Source: Chitinophagales bacterium (GTDB lineage: Bacteria; Bacteroidota; Bacteroidia; Chitinophagales; CAIODY01). Taken from it: DNA of 42,328 bases. The DNA is taken from assembly GCA_947449695.1 (NCBI GenBank), contig CANFST010000022.1:1-42328 (forward strand), written 5' to 3'. Of the stretch, positions 27,332-35,198 are shown piece after piece (position 1 is the stretch's first letter; each line of letters opens with the position of its first letter). The translations under genes and the position numbers were made by a program. The notes under the pieces are model-generated. The model was given only the letters and a program-made list of their open reading frames with translations, was not told where the DNA came from and searched no databases.

Positions 27332-27721
27332 ATGCCTAATAACAAAAAAGCCGAAGAGTTTTTTGCAGCTTATAGCAATGAAGTGATGAGCCTTGCTTTG
27401 CAATTGCGCAAAGTGCTTTTGAAACAATTGCCTTTTATTATAGAACAGATAGATATGCCTGCAAAAATGATGGCTTATTGCTATGGGCAAAAATATGTAG
27501 ATTTAATATGTGTGATTATACCTTCAAAAAAAGGATTAAAATTAGGTTTTAACCGGGGAGTTGAATTGCCCGACCCTGAAAAACTATTAGAAGGTACAGG
27601 AAAAATATCGAGGTATATTAATATTAAATCGGATGCCATCATTCATTCAGCAGCTTTAAAAAAAATGCTGGCTGATGCTTTTGAATTGTATCATCTGAAA
27701 GTGAAAAAAACTGCTGAATAA
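27332..27721 (+). CDS. DUF1801 / YdhG-like protein
   Basis: A 129-residue protein with the helical N-terminus (AEEFFAAYSNEVMSLALQLRKVLL), a central strand pair (YGQKYVDLICVIIPSKKGLKLGFNRG) and the C-terminal RYINIKSDAIIHSAALKKML pattern of DUF1801. It is cytoplasmic and has no known biochemical function. Monocistronic, with an A/T-rich leader. Confidence 0.72.
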   Translation: MPNNKKAEEFFAAYSNEVMSLALQLRKVLLKQLPFIIEQIDMPAKMMAYCYGQKYVDLICVIIPSKKGLKLGFNRGVELPDPEKLLEGTGKISRYINIKSDAIIHSAALKKMLADAFELYHLKVKKTAE

Positions 27722-27827
27722 TTTTTACAGCCTCAAATCCGGATAGCTTGGTTTGAAAAAAAACAAGCAATGATTAAAAATAAAGTTTAATTTTATTGTA
27801 GCGTTTTAATTTTAAATCCATCTAATC

Positions 27828-28082
27828 ATGACCAGCACCGAAAATTTTAATCAGCCCTGGAATACAGATGTGCAAATAACCGATGCACCAAAAAAAATTA
27901 ATCCTGTTCGCAAACAAAATGCATTTATATGCATCAGCATTGGTGCTTTTATTGGTTTTTTAAGTTGCGTATTAGCCATCACCAATCCCCTACCCGATTT
28001 GTTTAATTTCTTTTTATATGGTTTAACCATGTTGGCTATTTGTACCATTTTACCCGGATTTTATTTATTGTTCGAAGGATAA
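27828..28082 (+). CDS. Small two-helix membrane protein
   Basis: An 84-residue protein with a polar N-terminal 30 residues and two hydrophobic segments (about 33-52 and 60-80) separated by a short loop. There is no recognisable family. It may be an inner-membrane protein with a cytoplasmic N-terminus. Composition resembles neighbours. Confidence 0.6.
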   Translation: MTSTENFNQPWNTDVQITDAPKKINPVRKQNAFICISIGAFIGFLSCVLAITNPLPDLFNFFLYGLTMLAICTILPGFYLLFEG

Positions 28083-28133
28083 ATAATAAATGGCTGATAA
28101 AAAGGCAAGCGCCAATGGCTTAAAAATAAAAAA

Positions 28134-28161
28134 GGTCAGTTGTATATTTCAACAACCGACC
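28134..28161 (-). terminator. Hairpin with T-rich tail on the reverse strand
   Basis: On the reverse strand GGTCGGTTG and CAACTGACC pair with one G-T pair and are followed by TTTTTTATTTTT. No reverse-strand gene ends here, so it may stop antisense transcription or belong to a small RNA. The forward-strand form has no T-run. Confidence 0.45.
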
Positions 28162-28371
28162 TGATAACAACAAAACTTATTTTGTTGAGAAGAAAGTGTA
28201 AACATAAACATTTTCACTTTTAAAAAGTTTTCATTTTTTTTCAGCTATTTTCTCCTTAAAAAATTGAGTAGTCAATTAAAAATAAAAAGTAATTATTATT
28301 TTCACCATCGCTATTAATAGAAGCTGACAGCAACAAAATTATTTTTCACCCAATCACACTTATTTAAAACC

Positions 28372-29028
28372 ATGAAACATTTACTACTGATAATTAGTAT
28401 TTTATTCCTCACAATAAATACAAAAGCACAAAGCATAAAAACAATCAGCACTACTGATTTGGTAGCCGAGTGTTCGAAAACCAATGGCGAACTGCCCGAC
28501 AAACAATTTGTAATCTGGTTCCCACCAATATTCTGGGAGATTATTGCTGATAAAATGAACGTATCGTCAGAGTATATTACCGAACCATTAAAGGATTATA
28601 TGATGTTTTGTGTGGTTGACTATTCATTGGTAAACGGAAAAATTATTTTTAAATCAGAAGAAGATATTCGTGAATCATTAATGCTGATTGATTCATCAGA
28701 TAACAAAACAAGACCAGTAGATGAATCAGAAATATCAGGCAAAGCTGATTCGGTTTTGAATCTTATACGACCAGTGATGAAACAATTGTTAGGTCAGTTT
28801 GGCGAAGGCATGAAAGTGTTTTTATTTAAACCAAAGCACAAAAAACTTCATCAGTTAGATGACGTAAAAAGCAAAAATAAATTTTCATTACGCTGGGATT
28901 CAAATACAATCACCTGGAAACTTCCGTTTTCAAGTGTTTTACCACCAAAAATTTGCCCGATTGATAAAGAAAAAATGAAAGGCAACTGGGATTATTGTCC
29001 GTTTCATGGTGTTAAACTTGAAAAGTAA
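28372..29028 (+). CDS. Hypothetical secreted protein with C-terminal Cys pair
   Basis: A 218-residue protein with a signal peptide (MKHLLLIISILFLTINTKAQ). The mature part is mixed helix and strand; the C-terminus CPIDKEKMKGNWDYCPFHG resembles a small zinc-ribbon-like knuckle with two Cys and a His. I recognise no family. It converges on the PhoR-like kinase gene, with a 7-bp hairpin (TGTTGCT/AGCAACA at 29,087-29,104) between them. Confidence 0.6.
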   Translation: MKHLLLIISILFLTINTKAQSIKTISTTDLVAECSKTNGELPDKQFVIWFPPIFWEIIADKMNVSSEYITEPLKDYMMFCVVDYSLVNGKIIFKSEEDIRESLMLIDSSDNKTRPVDESEISGKADSVLNLIRPVMKQLLGQFGEGMKVFLFKPKHKKLHQLDDVKSKNKFSLRWDSNTITWKLPFSSVLPPKICPIDKEKMKGNWDYCPFHGVKLEK

Positions 29029-29160
29029 AAATGTGCAGACTGTAAGCAGCCAATTAATCAATTATAAAAAAACACATAAGGGTTGATGTTGCTTTTTAGC
29101 AACAAAAATTAATCCTAAAAAATCGAAGAGTTGTTCTATTAAAATCTGACTTAATTGAGC

Positions 29161-30204
29161 TTAGGAATGTGCTTCAAATTTTTTAAGTGTAAAGCCAAAT
29201 GTACTGCCCACATTGGCAGTGCTTCTTACATGTATCACCTGATGATGTGCTTCAATGATATGTTTTACAATAGCTAAACCTAATCCTGTACCTCCTGCAT
29301 CTCTGCTCCTGCTTTTATCTACTCTATAAAAGCGTTCAAACAATCGCGGCAGATGTTCTTCATTTATGCCTATACCAGTATCGGTTACTTCAATCAGAAT
29401 ATTCTCGTCCATATCATAAAAACCCACCACAGTTTCACCATTTGCTTTTCCATATTTAATAGAATTATCAATCAAGTTAGTAACCACTTGCCTTATCTTT
29501 TCTTTATCAGCACTTACTATCCAGGGTTTATCAGTTCCTTTCTTGATATGAAAATGAATACCATTTTTATGGGCTTTATCTTCCAGTTCATTCATCACAT
29601 CATGCGTTAATTTATTCACATCAAATTCTTCGTAATTGATTTTTATTTCGCCCTTTTCTAGTTTTGATATTTCTTCCAGATCAGCTACTAAGTTTACCAG
29701 GCGTTCAACACTCGAAGCTGATTTATCTAAAAATTTTCTGTTTACATTTTTGTCTTCTAAAGCGCCATCTAATAAAGTATGCAAATAACCTTGTATGCTA
29801 AACAGTGGTGTTTTAAATTCATGCGAAAGATTAGCTAAAAATTCACGTCGGAACTTTTCAAGTTTTTTTAAATCTTCTAATTCATCTTTTTTATCTACTG
29901 ACCAATCAGCAACTTCCTTTTCTACCTCACCTAATGGGTCAGTTGACACTCTTTCACCTAATGCATCTTTAAATTCTTTCCCTAATTTAAGTGAATGAAT
30001 AGATTTATAAATCAGTTTTATTCTTCTGTAAATAAATTGCTCAATGATATATAAAAAAATAAAGTAAGAAAGCACCAGTGTTGATATGCCTACCACCAAT
30101 GCAGACCATAAATTTTTATTAAATAAAAAACTGATGATGCCAACTACCAAAGCCAACACAATAGAAGCATATAATGTAATACTCCGTGGTTTGAAATTTT
30201 TCAT
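29161..30204 (-). CDS. PhoR-like sensor histidine kinase
   Basis: ATG 30,204 is preferred over a TTG nine bases upstream. The 347-residue product has two N-terminal membrane helices (about 10-28 and 34-55) with almost no periplasmic loop, a HAMP-like or linker helix, then FLANLSHEFKTPLFSIQGY with His128 and HATPase motifs (NLIDNSIKYG, DTGIGI, GTGLGLAIV). It resembles PhoR/ResE kinases lacking a periplasmic sensor. No response-regulator gene is adjacent, so its partner lies elsewhere. Confidence 0.9.
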   Translation of the reverse strand: MKNFKPRSITLYASIVLALVVGIISFLFNKNLWSALVVGISTLVLSYFIFLYIIEQFIYRRIKLIYKSIHSLKLGKEFKDALGERVSTDPLGEVEKEVADWSVDKKDELEDLKKLEKFRREFLANLSHEFKTPLFSIQGYLHTLLDGALEDKNVNRKFLDKSASSVERLVNLVADLEEISKLEKGEIKINYEEFDVNKLTHDVMNELEDKAHKNGIHFHIKKGTDKPWIVSADKEKIRQVVTNLIDNSIKYGKANGETVVGFYDMDENILIEVTDTGIGINEEHLPRLFERFYRVDKSRSRDAGGTGLGLAIVKHIIEAHHQVIHVRSTANVGSTFGFTLKKFEAHS

Positions 30205-30354
30205 TGGGTGCAAGTTCGGAATAATTTATCGAGTGCAAAAGTTAAATAATAATTAAGCTGCCATTTTATCGAGCCAACATCACTTCATTAGTAAAGAAGC
30301 ACTATTAATTTCAGCAATTTTTCGGATATTCGCACCTCAAATTTTTTTATACAA

Positions 30355-31689
30355 ATGTTTGCCAACCTACAAGATAGATTAGAAAAAGCCATTAAAACCC
30401 TGAAAGGTGAAGGAAGAATTTCGGAAATTAATGTAGCCGCTACAATAAAGGAAATTCGCAAAGCATTAATAGATGCGGATGTGAATTATAAAATAGCAAA
30501 AGACTTTACTGATAAAGTAAAAGATAAAGCAATGGGTGCAAACGTACTCACAGCAGTTTCTCCAGGTCAGTTATTTACCAAAATTGTAATGGATGAATTA
30601 ACTGAATTAATGGGCAACAAAAGCACTGACATTAATTTAAAAAATAATCCATCTATTATATTAATTGCAGGTTTGCAGGGAAGTGGTAAAACAACTTTTA
30701 GTGCCAAGCTGGCAAACTATTTAAAAACAAAGAAAAATAAATCAGTTTTATTGACAGCTGCCGACGTTTATCGCCCAGCAGCCATGGAACAATTAAGAGT
30801 ATTAGGAACTTCGATAGGTGCCGAAGTATATATTGAATTAGACAATAAAAATCCATTAGAGATTGCTCAGCATGCACTAAAGCATGCCAAAGAAAGAGGG
30901 TTTCAAACTGTGATTATAGATACTGCTGGTCGTATTGCTATTGATGAGGATATGATGAATGAAATTGAGCGGTTGAAAACAGAATTAAAACCTGATGAAA
31001 CATTGTTTGTGGTAGATAGCATGACAGGACAAGATGCTGTAAACACTGCAAAAACATTTAACGAACGAATAAATTTTGATGGCGTTGTTTTAACCAAATT
31101 AGATGGGGATACTCGTGGAGGTGCTGCTTTAAGTATCAGAAGTGTAGTAAACAAACCTATTAAATTTGTAAGCACAGGCGAAAAATTAGATACCCTTGAT
31201 ATTTTTTATCCTGAAAGGATGGCGCAAAGAATATTAGGGATGGGTGATATTGTTTCTTTAGTTGAAAAAGCACAGGAACAATATGATGAAAAGGAAGCAC
31301 AGAAATTAAATCAAAAAATACGTAAAAATCAATTCGATTTTGAAGACTTCTTGGGGCAATTAAATCAGATAAAAAAGATGGGGAACATTAAAGATTTAAT
31401 GGCAATGATACCTGGCATCGGAAAAGCAATTAAAGATGTGGATATAAGCGATGATGCATTTAAAAAAATTGAAGCCATCATTCAATCCATGACTCCTGTT
31501 GAAAGAAAAAACCCTGATCTAATTGATGGAAAACGCCGTAAAAGATTGGCAGATGGAAGTGGTAATTCTATTCAGGAAGTCAATAATTTTTTAAAACAAT
31601 TTGAAGAAATGCGCAAGATGATGAAAAACATGAACAAACTTCAAAGCGCAGGAAAAATGATGAAAGGAATGCCATCATTAGGCAGATAA
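30355..31689 (+). CDS. ffh: Signal recognition particle protein Ffh
   Basis: A 444-residue SRP54 GTPase. The N domain (1-85) leads to the G domain with GLQGSGKTT (106-114), DTAGR, TKLDGDTRGGAAL and a Met-rich M domain (about 325-444: MKNMNKLQSAGKMMKGMP) that binds signal sequences and 4.5S RNA. All GTPase motifs are intact and the length is normal. It targets nascent membrane proteins to the translocon. Confidence 0.97.
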   Translation: MFANLQDRLEKAIKTLKGEGRISEINVAATIKEIRKALIDADVNYKIAKDFTDKVKDKAMGANVLTAVSPGQLFTKIVMDELTELMGNKSTDINLKNNPSIILIAGLQGSGKTTFSAKLANYLKTKKNKSVLLTAADVYRPAAMEQLRVLGTSIGAEVYIELDNKNPLEIAQHALKHAKERGFQTVIIDTAGRIAIDEDMMNEIERLKTELKPDETLFVVDSMTGQDAVNTAKTFNERINFDGVVLTKLDGDTRGGAALSIRSVVNKPIKFVSTGEKLDTLDIFYPERMAQRILGMGDIVSLVEKAQEQYDEKEAQKLNQKIRKNQFDFEDFLGQLNQIKKMGNIKDLMAMIPGIGKAIKDVDISDDAFKKIEAIIQSMTPVERKNPDLIDGKRRKRLADGSGNSIQEVNNFLKQFEEMRKMMKNMNKLQSAGKMMKGMPSLGR

Positions 31690-31749
31690 TTATTGATTAA
31701 ACTCTTCTCTTATTTCCATTGTAAGGTTTCATCACCATAACTTTTACTA

Positions 31750-33417
31750 ATGACCAACGAAGAAATTGCTGAACAAATAAAATACTTGGGCAAGTTGATG
31801 GATTTGCACGATGAGAATCCATTTAAATCCAAAGCATTTGCCGCTGCTTCATTTCAGATTGACAAATGTAAAACTGAATTAGAAGAAATGTCGGACGATG
31901 CAATTGTTCGCATTCCAAGCGTTGGTAAATCAATGCTGAATATTATCCATGAATTAATCGAAACCGAAACTATTGAAGAACTGGAAGTATTATTAGAGAA
32001 AACCCCTAAAGGTTTGCTTGAAATGATGCAAATAAAAGGGTTAGGGCCAAAAAAAATCAGAACGATTTGGAAAGAATTAGAAATAGAAAGTGTAGGCGAA
32101 TTGCTTTATGCTTGTAATGAAAACAGATTGGTAGAACTGAAAGGCTTTGGAGATAAAACTCAGCATGAAGTCATCAAACAAATTCAATTTATCAATCAAA
32201 GCCAACACAAGTTTTTTTATTCAGAAGGATTGATTGTTGTCGAAGAATTATTGAATTTATTACAAACAAAATTTAGCGAAGCACAATTTGATTGTTCAGG
32301 AGAAATCAGAAGAAAGGAAATTGTGTTAGATAAAATTGAATTGATTGGAATACTTGATTTTGCAGATAAAAATGAAGTGATCGAATTGCTGAAATCAAAC
32401 CTTCATTTCAAACTTGAAAGAGATGACGAATCTATAATTGGAAAATTTGCAGAACGTTTTCCTGTTGAAATATTTTTGGTAAAAAAAGAAGACTATGTTC
32501 TTCAACAATTCCATAAGACCTCATCCAAAAAACATTTAGAGCAATTACCTAAAGTTTATGAGAGCAAAATCTATCTATCTGAAAAAGATATTTATGCTGA
32601 TTATCAAATGCAATTCATCGAGCCTGAATTAAGAAATGGTTTGCAAGAAATTGAATTAGCGAAGCAAAATAAGTTGCCAATTTTAATTGAAGAGAAAGAC
32701 ATTAAAGGAGTAATTCATTGTCATTCAAAATATAGTGATGGTAAAACGACAATCAAAGAAATGGCTGAATATTGCATCCAGCAAGGTTTTGAATATTTAT
32801 GCATGAGCGACCATTCGCAATCAGCTACATATGCCGACGGCATAAAGCCTGATAAAATTTATCAGCAGCATGATGAAATTGATGGACTGAATAAAAAACT
32901 TTTTCCTTTCAAAATTTTCAAAGGCATCGAATCGGATATTTTATATAATGGCGATTTGGATTATGAAAATGAAGTTTTATCTTCCTTTGATTTTGTGATT
33001 GCATCTGTTCATTCTGTTTTGAAAATGAGTGAAGAAACAGCTATGAAAAGAGTTTTGAAGGCGATTGAAAATCCCTACACCACTATTCTTGGTCATCCAA
33101 CTGGAAGACTATTATTGAGCCGTGAAGGCTATCCGCTTGATCATAAAAAAATTATTGATGCATGTGCTGCGAATAATGTTGTGATTGAATTGAATGCGAA
33201 TCCACATCGTTTAGATATTGATTGGCAGTGGATTCCTTATGCTTTGAAAAAAAATGTTTTGATTTCAGTAAACCCTGATGCACATAATTTACAAGGAATC
33301 CATGATATAAAATATGGAATTGCTGCTTCACGAAAAGGAATGTTGAGCGCTTCAAAATGCTTGAATAATATGGATGTTCGGCAGATTGAAAAATATTTTT
33401 CAGAAAAAAGAAAATAA
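31750..33417 (+). CDS. PolX-like protein: HhH, degenerate nucleotidyltransferase, PHP domain
   Basis: A 555-residue protein. Two helix-hairpin-helix motifs (IPSVGKS near 55 and IKGLGPKK near 97) precede a pol-X-like region where SGEIRR (183-188) is recognisable. The catalytic Asp-x-Asp expected shortly after is replaced by DKIE (194-197). The C-terminal PHP domain keeps its metal ligands: HCHSKYSDG (His323/His325), MSDHS (Asp354/His355), VHS (His421), GHPTGR (His449), NPHRLD and PDAH (Asp510/His512). Family members act in base-excision repair; this one is more likely a 3'-5' exonuclease or phosphoesterase than a polymerase. Confidence 0.88.
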   Translation: MTNEEIAEQIKYLGKLMDLHDENPFKSKAFAAASFQIDKCKTELEEMSDDAIVRIPSVGKSMLNIIHELIETETIEELEVLLEKTPKGLLEMMQIKGLGPKKIRTIWKELEIESVGELLYACNENRLVELKGFGDKTQHEVIKQIQFINQSQHKFFYSEGLIVVEELLNLLQTKFSEAQFDCSGEIRRKEIVLDKIELIGILDFADKNEVIELLKSNLHFKLERDDESIIGKFAERFPVEIFLVKKEDYVLQQFHKTSSKKHLEQLPKVYESKIYLSEKDIYADYQMQFIEPELRNGLQEIELAKQNKLPILIEEKDIKGVIHCHSKYSDGKTTIKEMAEYCIQQGFEYLCMSDHSQSATYADGIKPDKIYQQHDEIDGLNKKLFPFKIFKGIESDILYNGDLDYENEVLSSFDFVIASVHSVLKMSEETAMKRVLKAIENPYTTILGHPTGRLLLSREGYPLDHKKIIDACAANNVVIELNANPHRLDIDWQWIPYALKKNVLISVNPDAHNLQGIHDIKYGIAASRKGMLSASKCLNNMDVRQIEKYFSEKRK

Positions 33418-33430
33418 AAATTTCAAAACA

Positions 33431-33461
33431 TTTGCAGAATTAAAATCGAGTTTTATCTTTG
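33431..33461 (+). promoter_or_regulatory. Promoter of tRNA-Lys
   Basis: TTTG at 33,431-33,434, a 19-base spacer and TATCTTTG at 33,454-33,461 match both elements of the Bacteroidota consensus with exact spacing, 27 bases before the tRNA. Confidence 0.8.
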
Positions 33462-33487
33462 CAGCCCTTAAAAAAAGGTAAGGTTAA

Positions 33488-33560
33488 GATTCCGTAGCTC
33501 AGCTGGTAGAGCATAACACTTTTAATGTTGGGGTCCTGGGTTCGAGTCCCAGCGGGATCA
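33488..33560 (+). tRNA. tRNA-Lys (anticodon UUU)
   Basis: Acceptor GATTCCG pairs with CGGGATC, the D-arm is AGCTCAGCTGGTAGAGC, the anticodon loop CTTTTAA gives anticodon UUU and the T-arm contains GGTTCGAGTCC. Discriminator A at 33,560; CCA is not encoded. Its 3' end is the likely attachment site for the integrase gene starting 270 bases downstream. Confidence 0.97.
33530..33560 (+). other. Candidate attL of the integrative island (tRNA-Lys 3' end)
   Basis: The 3' half of the tRNA, containing the T-arm, is the usual recombination site for integrases of this type. No second copy lies in the window, so the far end of the island must be beyond 42,328. Confidence 0.45.
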
Positions 33561-33583
33561 CTTTTAATTTATCAAATTCAACG

Positions 33584-33619
33584 AAACCCTTGTAAACACT
33601 ATGTTTGCAAGGGTTTTTT
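33584..33619 (+). terminator. Terminator after tRNA-Lys
   Basis: AAACCCTTGTAAAC pairs with GTTTGCAAGGGTTT (one G-T pair) and is followed by T6, 23 bases after the tRNA. Confidence 0.88.
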
Positions 33620-33670
33620 GTTTTGCGCCTACACCAAATTATTCAAATTTTCTCAAATTGTAGGATACCT

Positions 33671-33711
33671 ATTCGGGTACCAATTTCTCATCTTTAATTA
33701 GGTAACCGAAT
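33671..33711. repeat. Imperfect inverted repeat between attL and the integrase
   Basis: ATTCGGGTACC (33,671-33,681) and GGTAACCGAAT (33,701-33,711) match in 10 of 11 positions across a 19-base spacer. Related words GGATACC and GGGTACC lie just upstream. Position suggests integrase or excisionase binding sites. Confidence 0.5.
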
Positions 33712-33829
33712 CGCCTTGAAACCCTTTATACATAAGGCTTTTAAGTGAAAATAAATTTGCAAAATTGCACAACATTTTGTAATTTTAAAACGTAAAAACA
33801 ATACTTCAAAAACTAAATTTTCATTCAAA

Positions 33830-34258
33830 ATGAATACACCAGTTTCACAATTATTTTACTTGAAAAGAGCAAAAGCTGATAAAATGGGCAATGCTCCAAT
33901 TTACTTACGAATCACTGTTGACGGCAAACGAGCAGAGCTTTCAACTAAAAAAATTATTCAACCCAATAATTGGGATGTTGAAAAGGGATATGCAAAAGGA
34001 ACAAAAGAAGATGCAAGGATAATTAATCAAACTATTGATGGCTTAAAAAATAGAGTCAACAAAATTGTTTTGTCATTAGAGCATGATGAAAAACAAATCA
34101 CTGCCGAAGTAATCAAAAATTCCTTGTTGGGTGTAACAGAAAAAAAGTACACCATCAAAGAAATTTTCGAGTACCACAATAAAATGGTTTGGGCAAAAGT
34201 TGGAAAAGATTATGTTGAAAAAACAGCACAGCGTTATGATATTACTTTGAACAAGATA
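33830..34258 (+). pseudogene. Tyrosine integrase, N-terminal fragment
   Basis: Codons 1-143 of a CTnDOT-type integrase: the Bacteroidota Arm-binding domain (VSQLFYLKRAKADKMGNAPIYLRI, then VDGKRAELSTKK) and the start of the SAM-like core-binding domain (YTIKEIFEYHNKMVWAKVGKDYVEKT). The frame runs into the left inverted repeat of the inserted element and stops at 34,354 after a repeat-encoded tail. The catalytic domain is missing here; a matching part lies at 41,639-42,328. The ATG at 33,830 has an A-rich leader. Position next to tRNA-Lys fits an island integrase. Confidence 0.85.
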
Positions 34259-34329
34259 ATTATACCCAAAAGACATGGAACTTTCCGTTCAATGGTACTA
34301 TGGGCTTTTCAATGTTATAATACTGCAAT
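34259..34329. repeat. Left 71-bp inverted repeat of the transposon
   Basis: It is the perfect reverse complement of 41,570-41,640. It begins ATTATACCCAAAAGACATGG; similarity then continues imperfectly for about 30 more bases inward. Confidence 0.95.
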
Positions 34330-34397
34330 AGTAAGGGTTTCTGATGGATTTTGAAACTGATTGAAAGTTGTTGAATAGATAACTAAACACATTGTTT

Positions 34398-34691
34398 ATG
34401 ACTGATTGTTATTTAACAAATCTAATTTTGGAAACCAACCCAAATTTGGATGAGGAAACAAAAAAACAAGTAACTGATGAAATCGCTAAAATCAGAAAGG
34501 GAATACGTTTAAAACCTCAATCTGTTAAAAGATGGAAAGAGGGAGAATATATTTGCAGTTCAATAGAGATTAGCATAGCTGAAATGTTAAACAAAGAAGT
34601 AAAAATTCTTGAAGAATTGAAAAGAATTAATCATTTCTATCCTCTTCTATCATTCGTTGAAGCAACAAATGTAATTCATTCGATGATGTAA
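34398..34691 (+). CDS. Hypothetical cargo protein, 97 aa
   Basis: ATG 34,398 is chosen over a TTG six bases upstream. The product is helical and charged (NPNLDEETKKQVTDEIAKIRKGIRLKPQSVKRWKEGEYICSSIEI); no family recognised. Its 3' end overlaps the opposing 83-aa gene by 65 bases, so one of the two might be wrong, or they are mutually antisense. Confidence 0.45.
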   Translation: MTDCYLTNLILETNPNLDEETKKQVTDEIAKIRKGIRLKPQSVKRWKEGEYICSSIEISIAEMLNKEVKILEELKRINHFYPLLSFVEATNVIHSMM

Positions 34692-34878
34692 CAATGTCAA
34701 ATTTGGTATATGGATTTTTGGAGTATCCATCATAACTCACATACACAGTTGCTTTCCCTAGCCCTGTGTGAAGATTTTTTAGTTCTCTTATCTTCTTATT
34801 AATAATGCCAAGAGTAAATCTATTCGTTTTTGCATCATCATTTTCATTGAACCGTAAATTTGAGATAACTTCAATCAT
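34627..34878 (-). CDS. Hypothetical partner of XRE regulator, 83 aa
   Basis: An 83-residue mixed alpha/beta protein (RFTLGIINKKIRELKNLHTGLGKATVYVSYDGYSKNP). It begins 4 bases after the XRE gene, so the two form an operon. The layout recalls small regulator-toxin or regulator-antirepressor pairs, but no toxin motif is visible. Confidence 0.6.
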   Translation of the reverse strand: MIEVISNLRFNENDDAKTNRFTLGIINKKIRELKNLHTGLGKATVYVSYDGYSKNPYTKFDIVTSSNELHLLLQRMIEEDRND

Positions 34879-34882
34879 GATT

Positions 34883-35116
34883 TTAGAACAATTCTTTCAC
34901 TTCAATCGAAAGTGCTTTTGCAATTTTGAACATCGTTTTTAATGATGCACTAATTTCTCCTCTCTCAATTCTACCAATCTGATTGTCGGCTATGCCTGCT
35001 TTCCAAGCCAATTGGTCTTGGGTAAGACTGGCTTGCTTTCGGGCTTTTGCAACATTAATCCCAAATTGTTTTATGAATTGTTTTTCAGTGATTGGCACGT
35101 GGCAAATTGAACCCAT
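34883..35116 (-). CDS. XRE-family helix-turn-helix regulator
   Basis: A 77-residue Cro/C1-type HTH: INVAKARKQASLTQDQLAWKAGIADNQIGRIERGEISASLKTMFKIAKAL fills most of the protein. It probably represses its own operon and perhaps the divergent MORN gene. A 9-bp inverted repeat brackets its start codon and a 12-bp palindrome lies upstream. Confidence 0.88.
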   Translation of the reverse strand: MGSICHVPITEKQFIKQFGINVAKARKQASLTQDQLAWKAGIADNQIGRIERGEISASLKTMFKIAKALSIEVKELF

Positions 35117-35145
35117 TGTAGATTTGCCACAACCCCATATATGGG
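35099..35145. promoter_or_regulatory. Inverted repeat around the XRE start and adjacent palindrome
   Basis: GTGGCAAAT (35,099-35,107) and ATTTGCCAC (35,122-35,130) are perfect inverted copies that put the XRE ATG in a 14-base loop. CCCATATATGGG (35,134-35,145) is a perfect palindrome in the divergent promoter region. Candidate auto-regulatory sites. Confidence 0.6.
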
Positions 35146-35198
35146 TCTTTTAACTTTTTTTCATTTCCTTTGCATTCTAACAAATTAAAACATCAACA

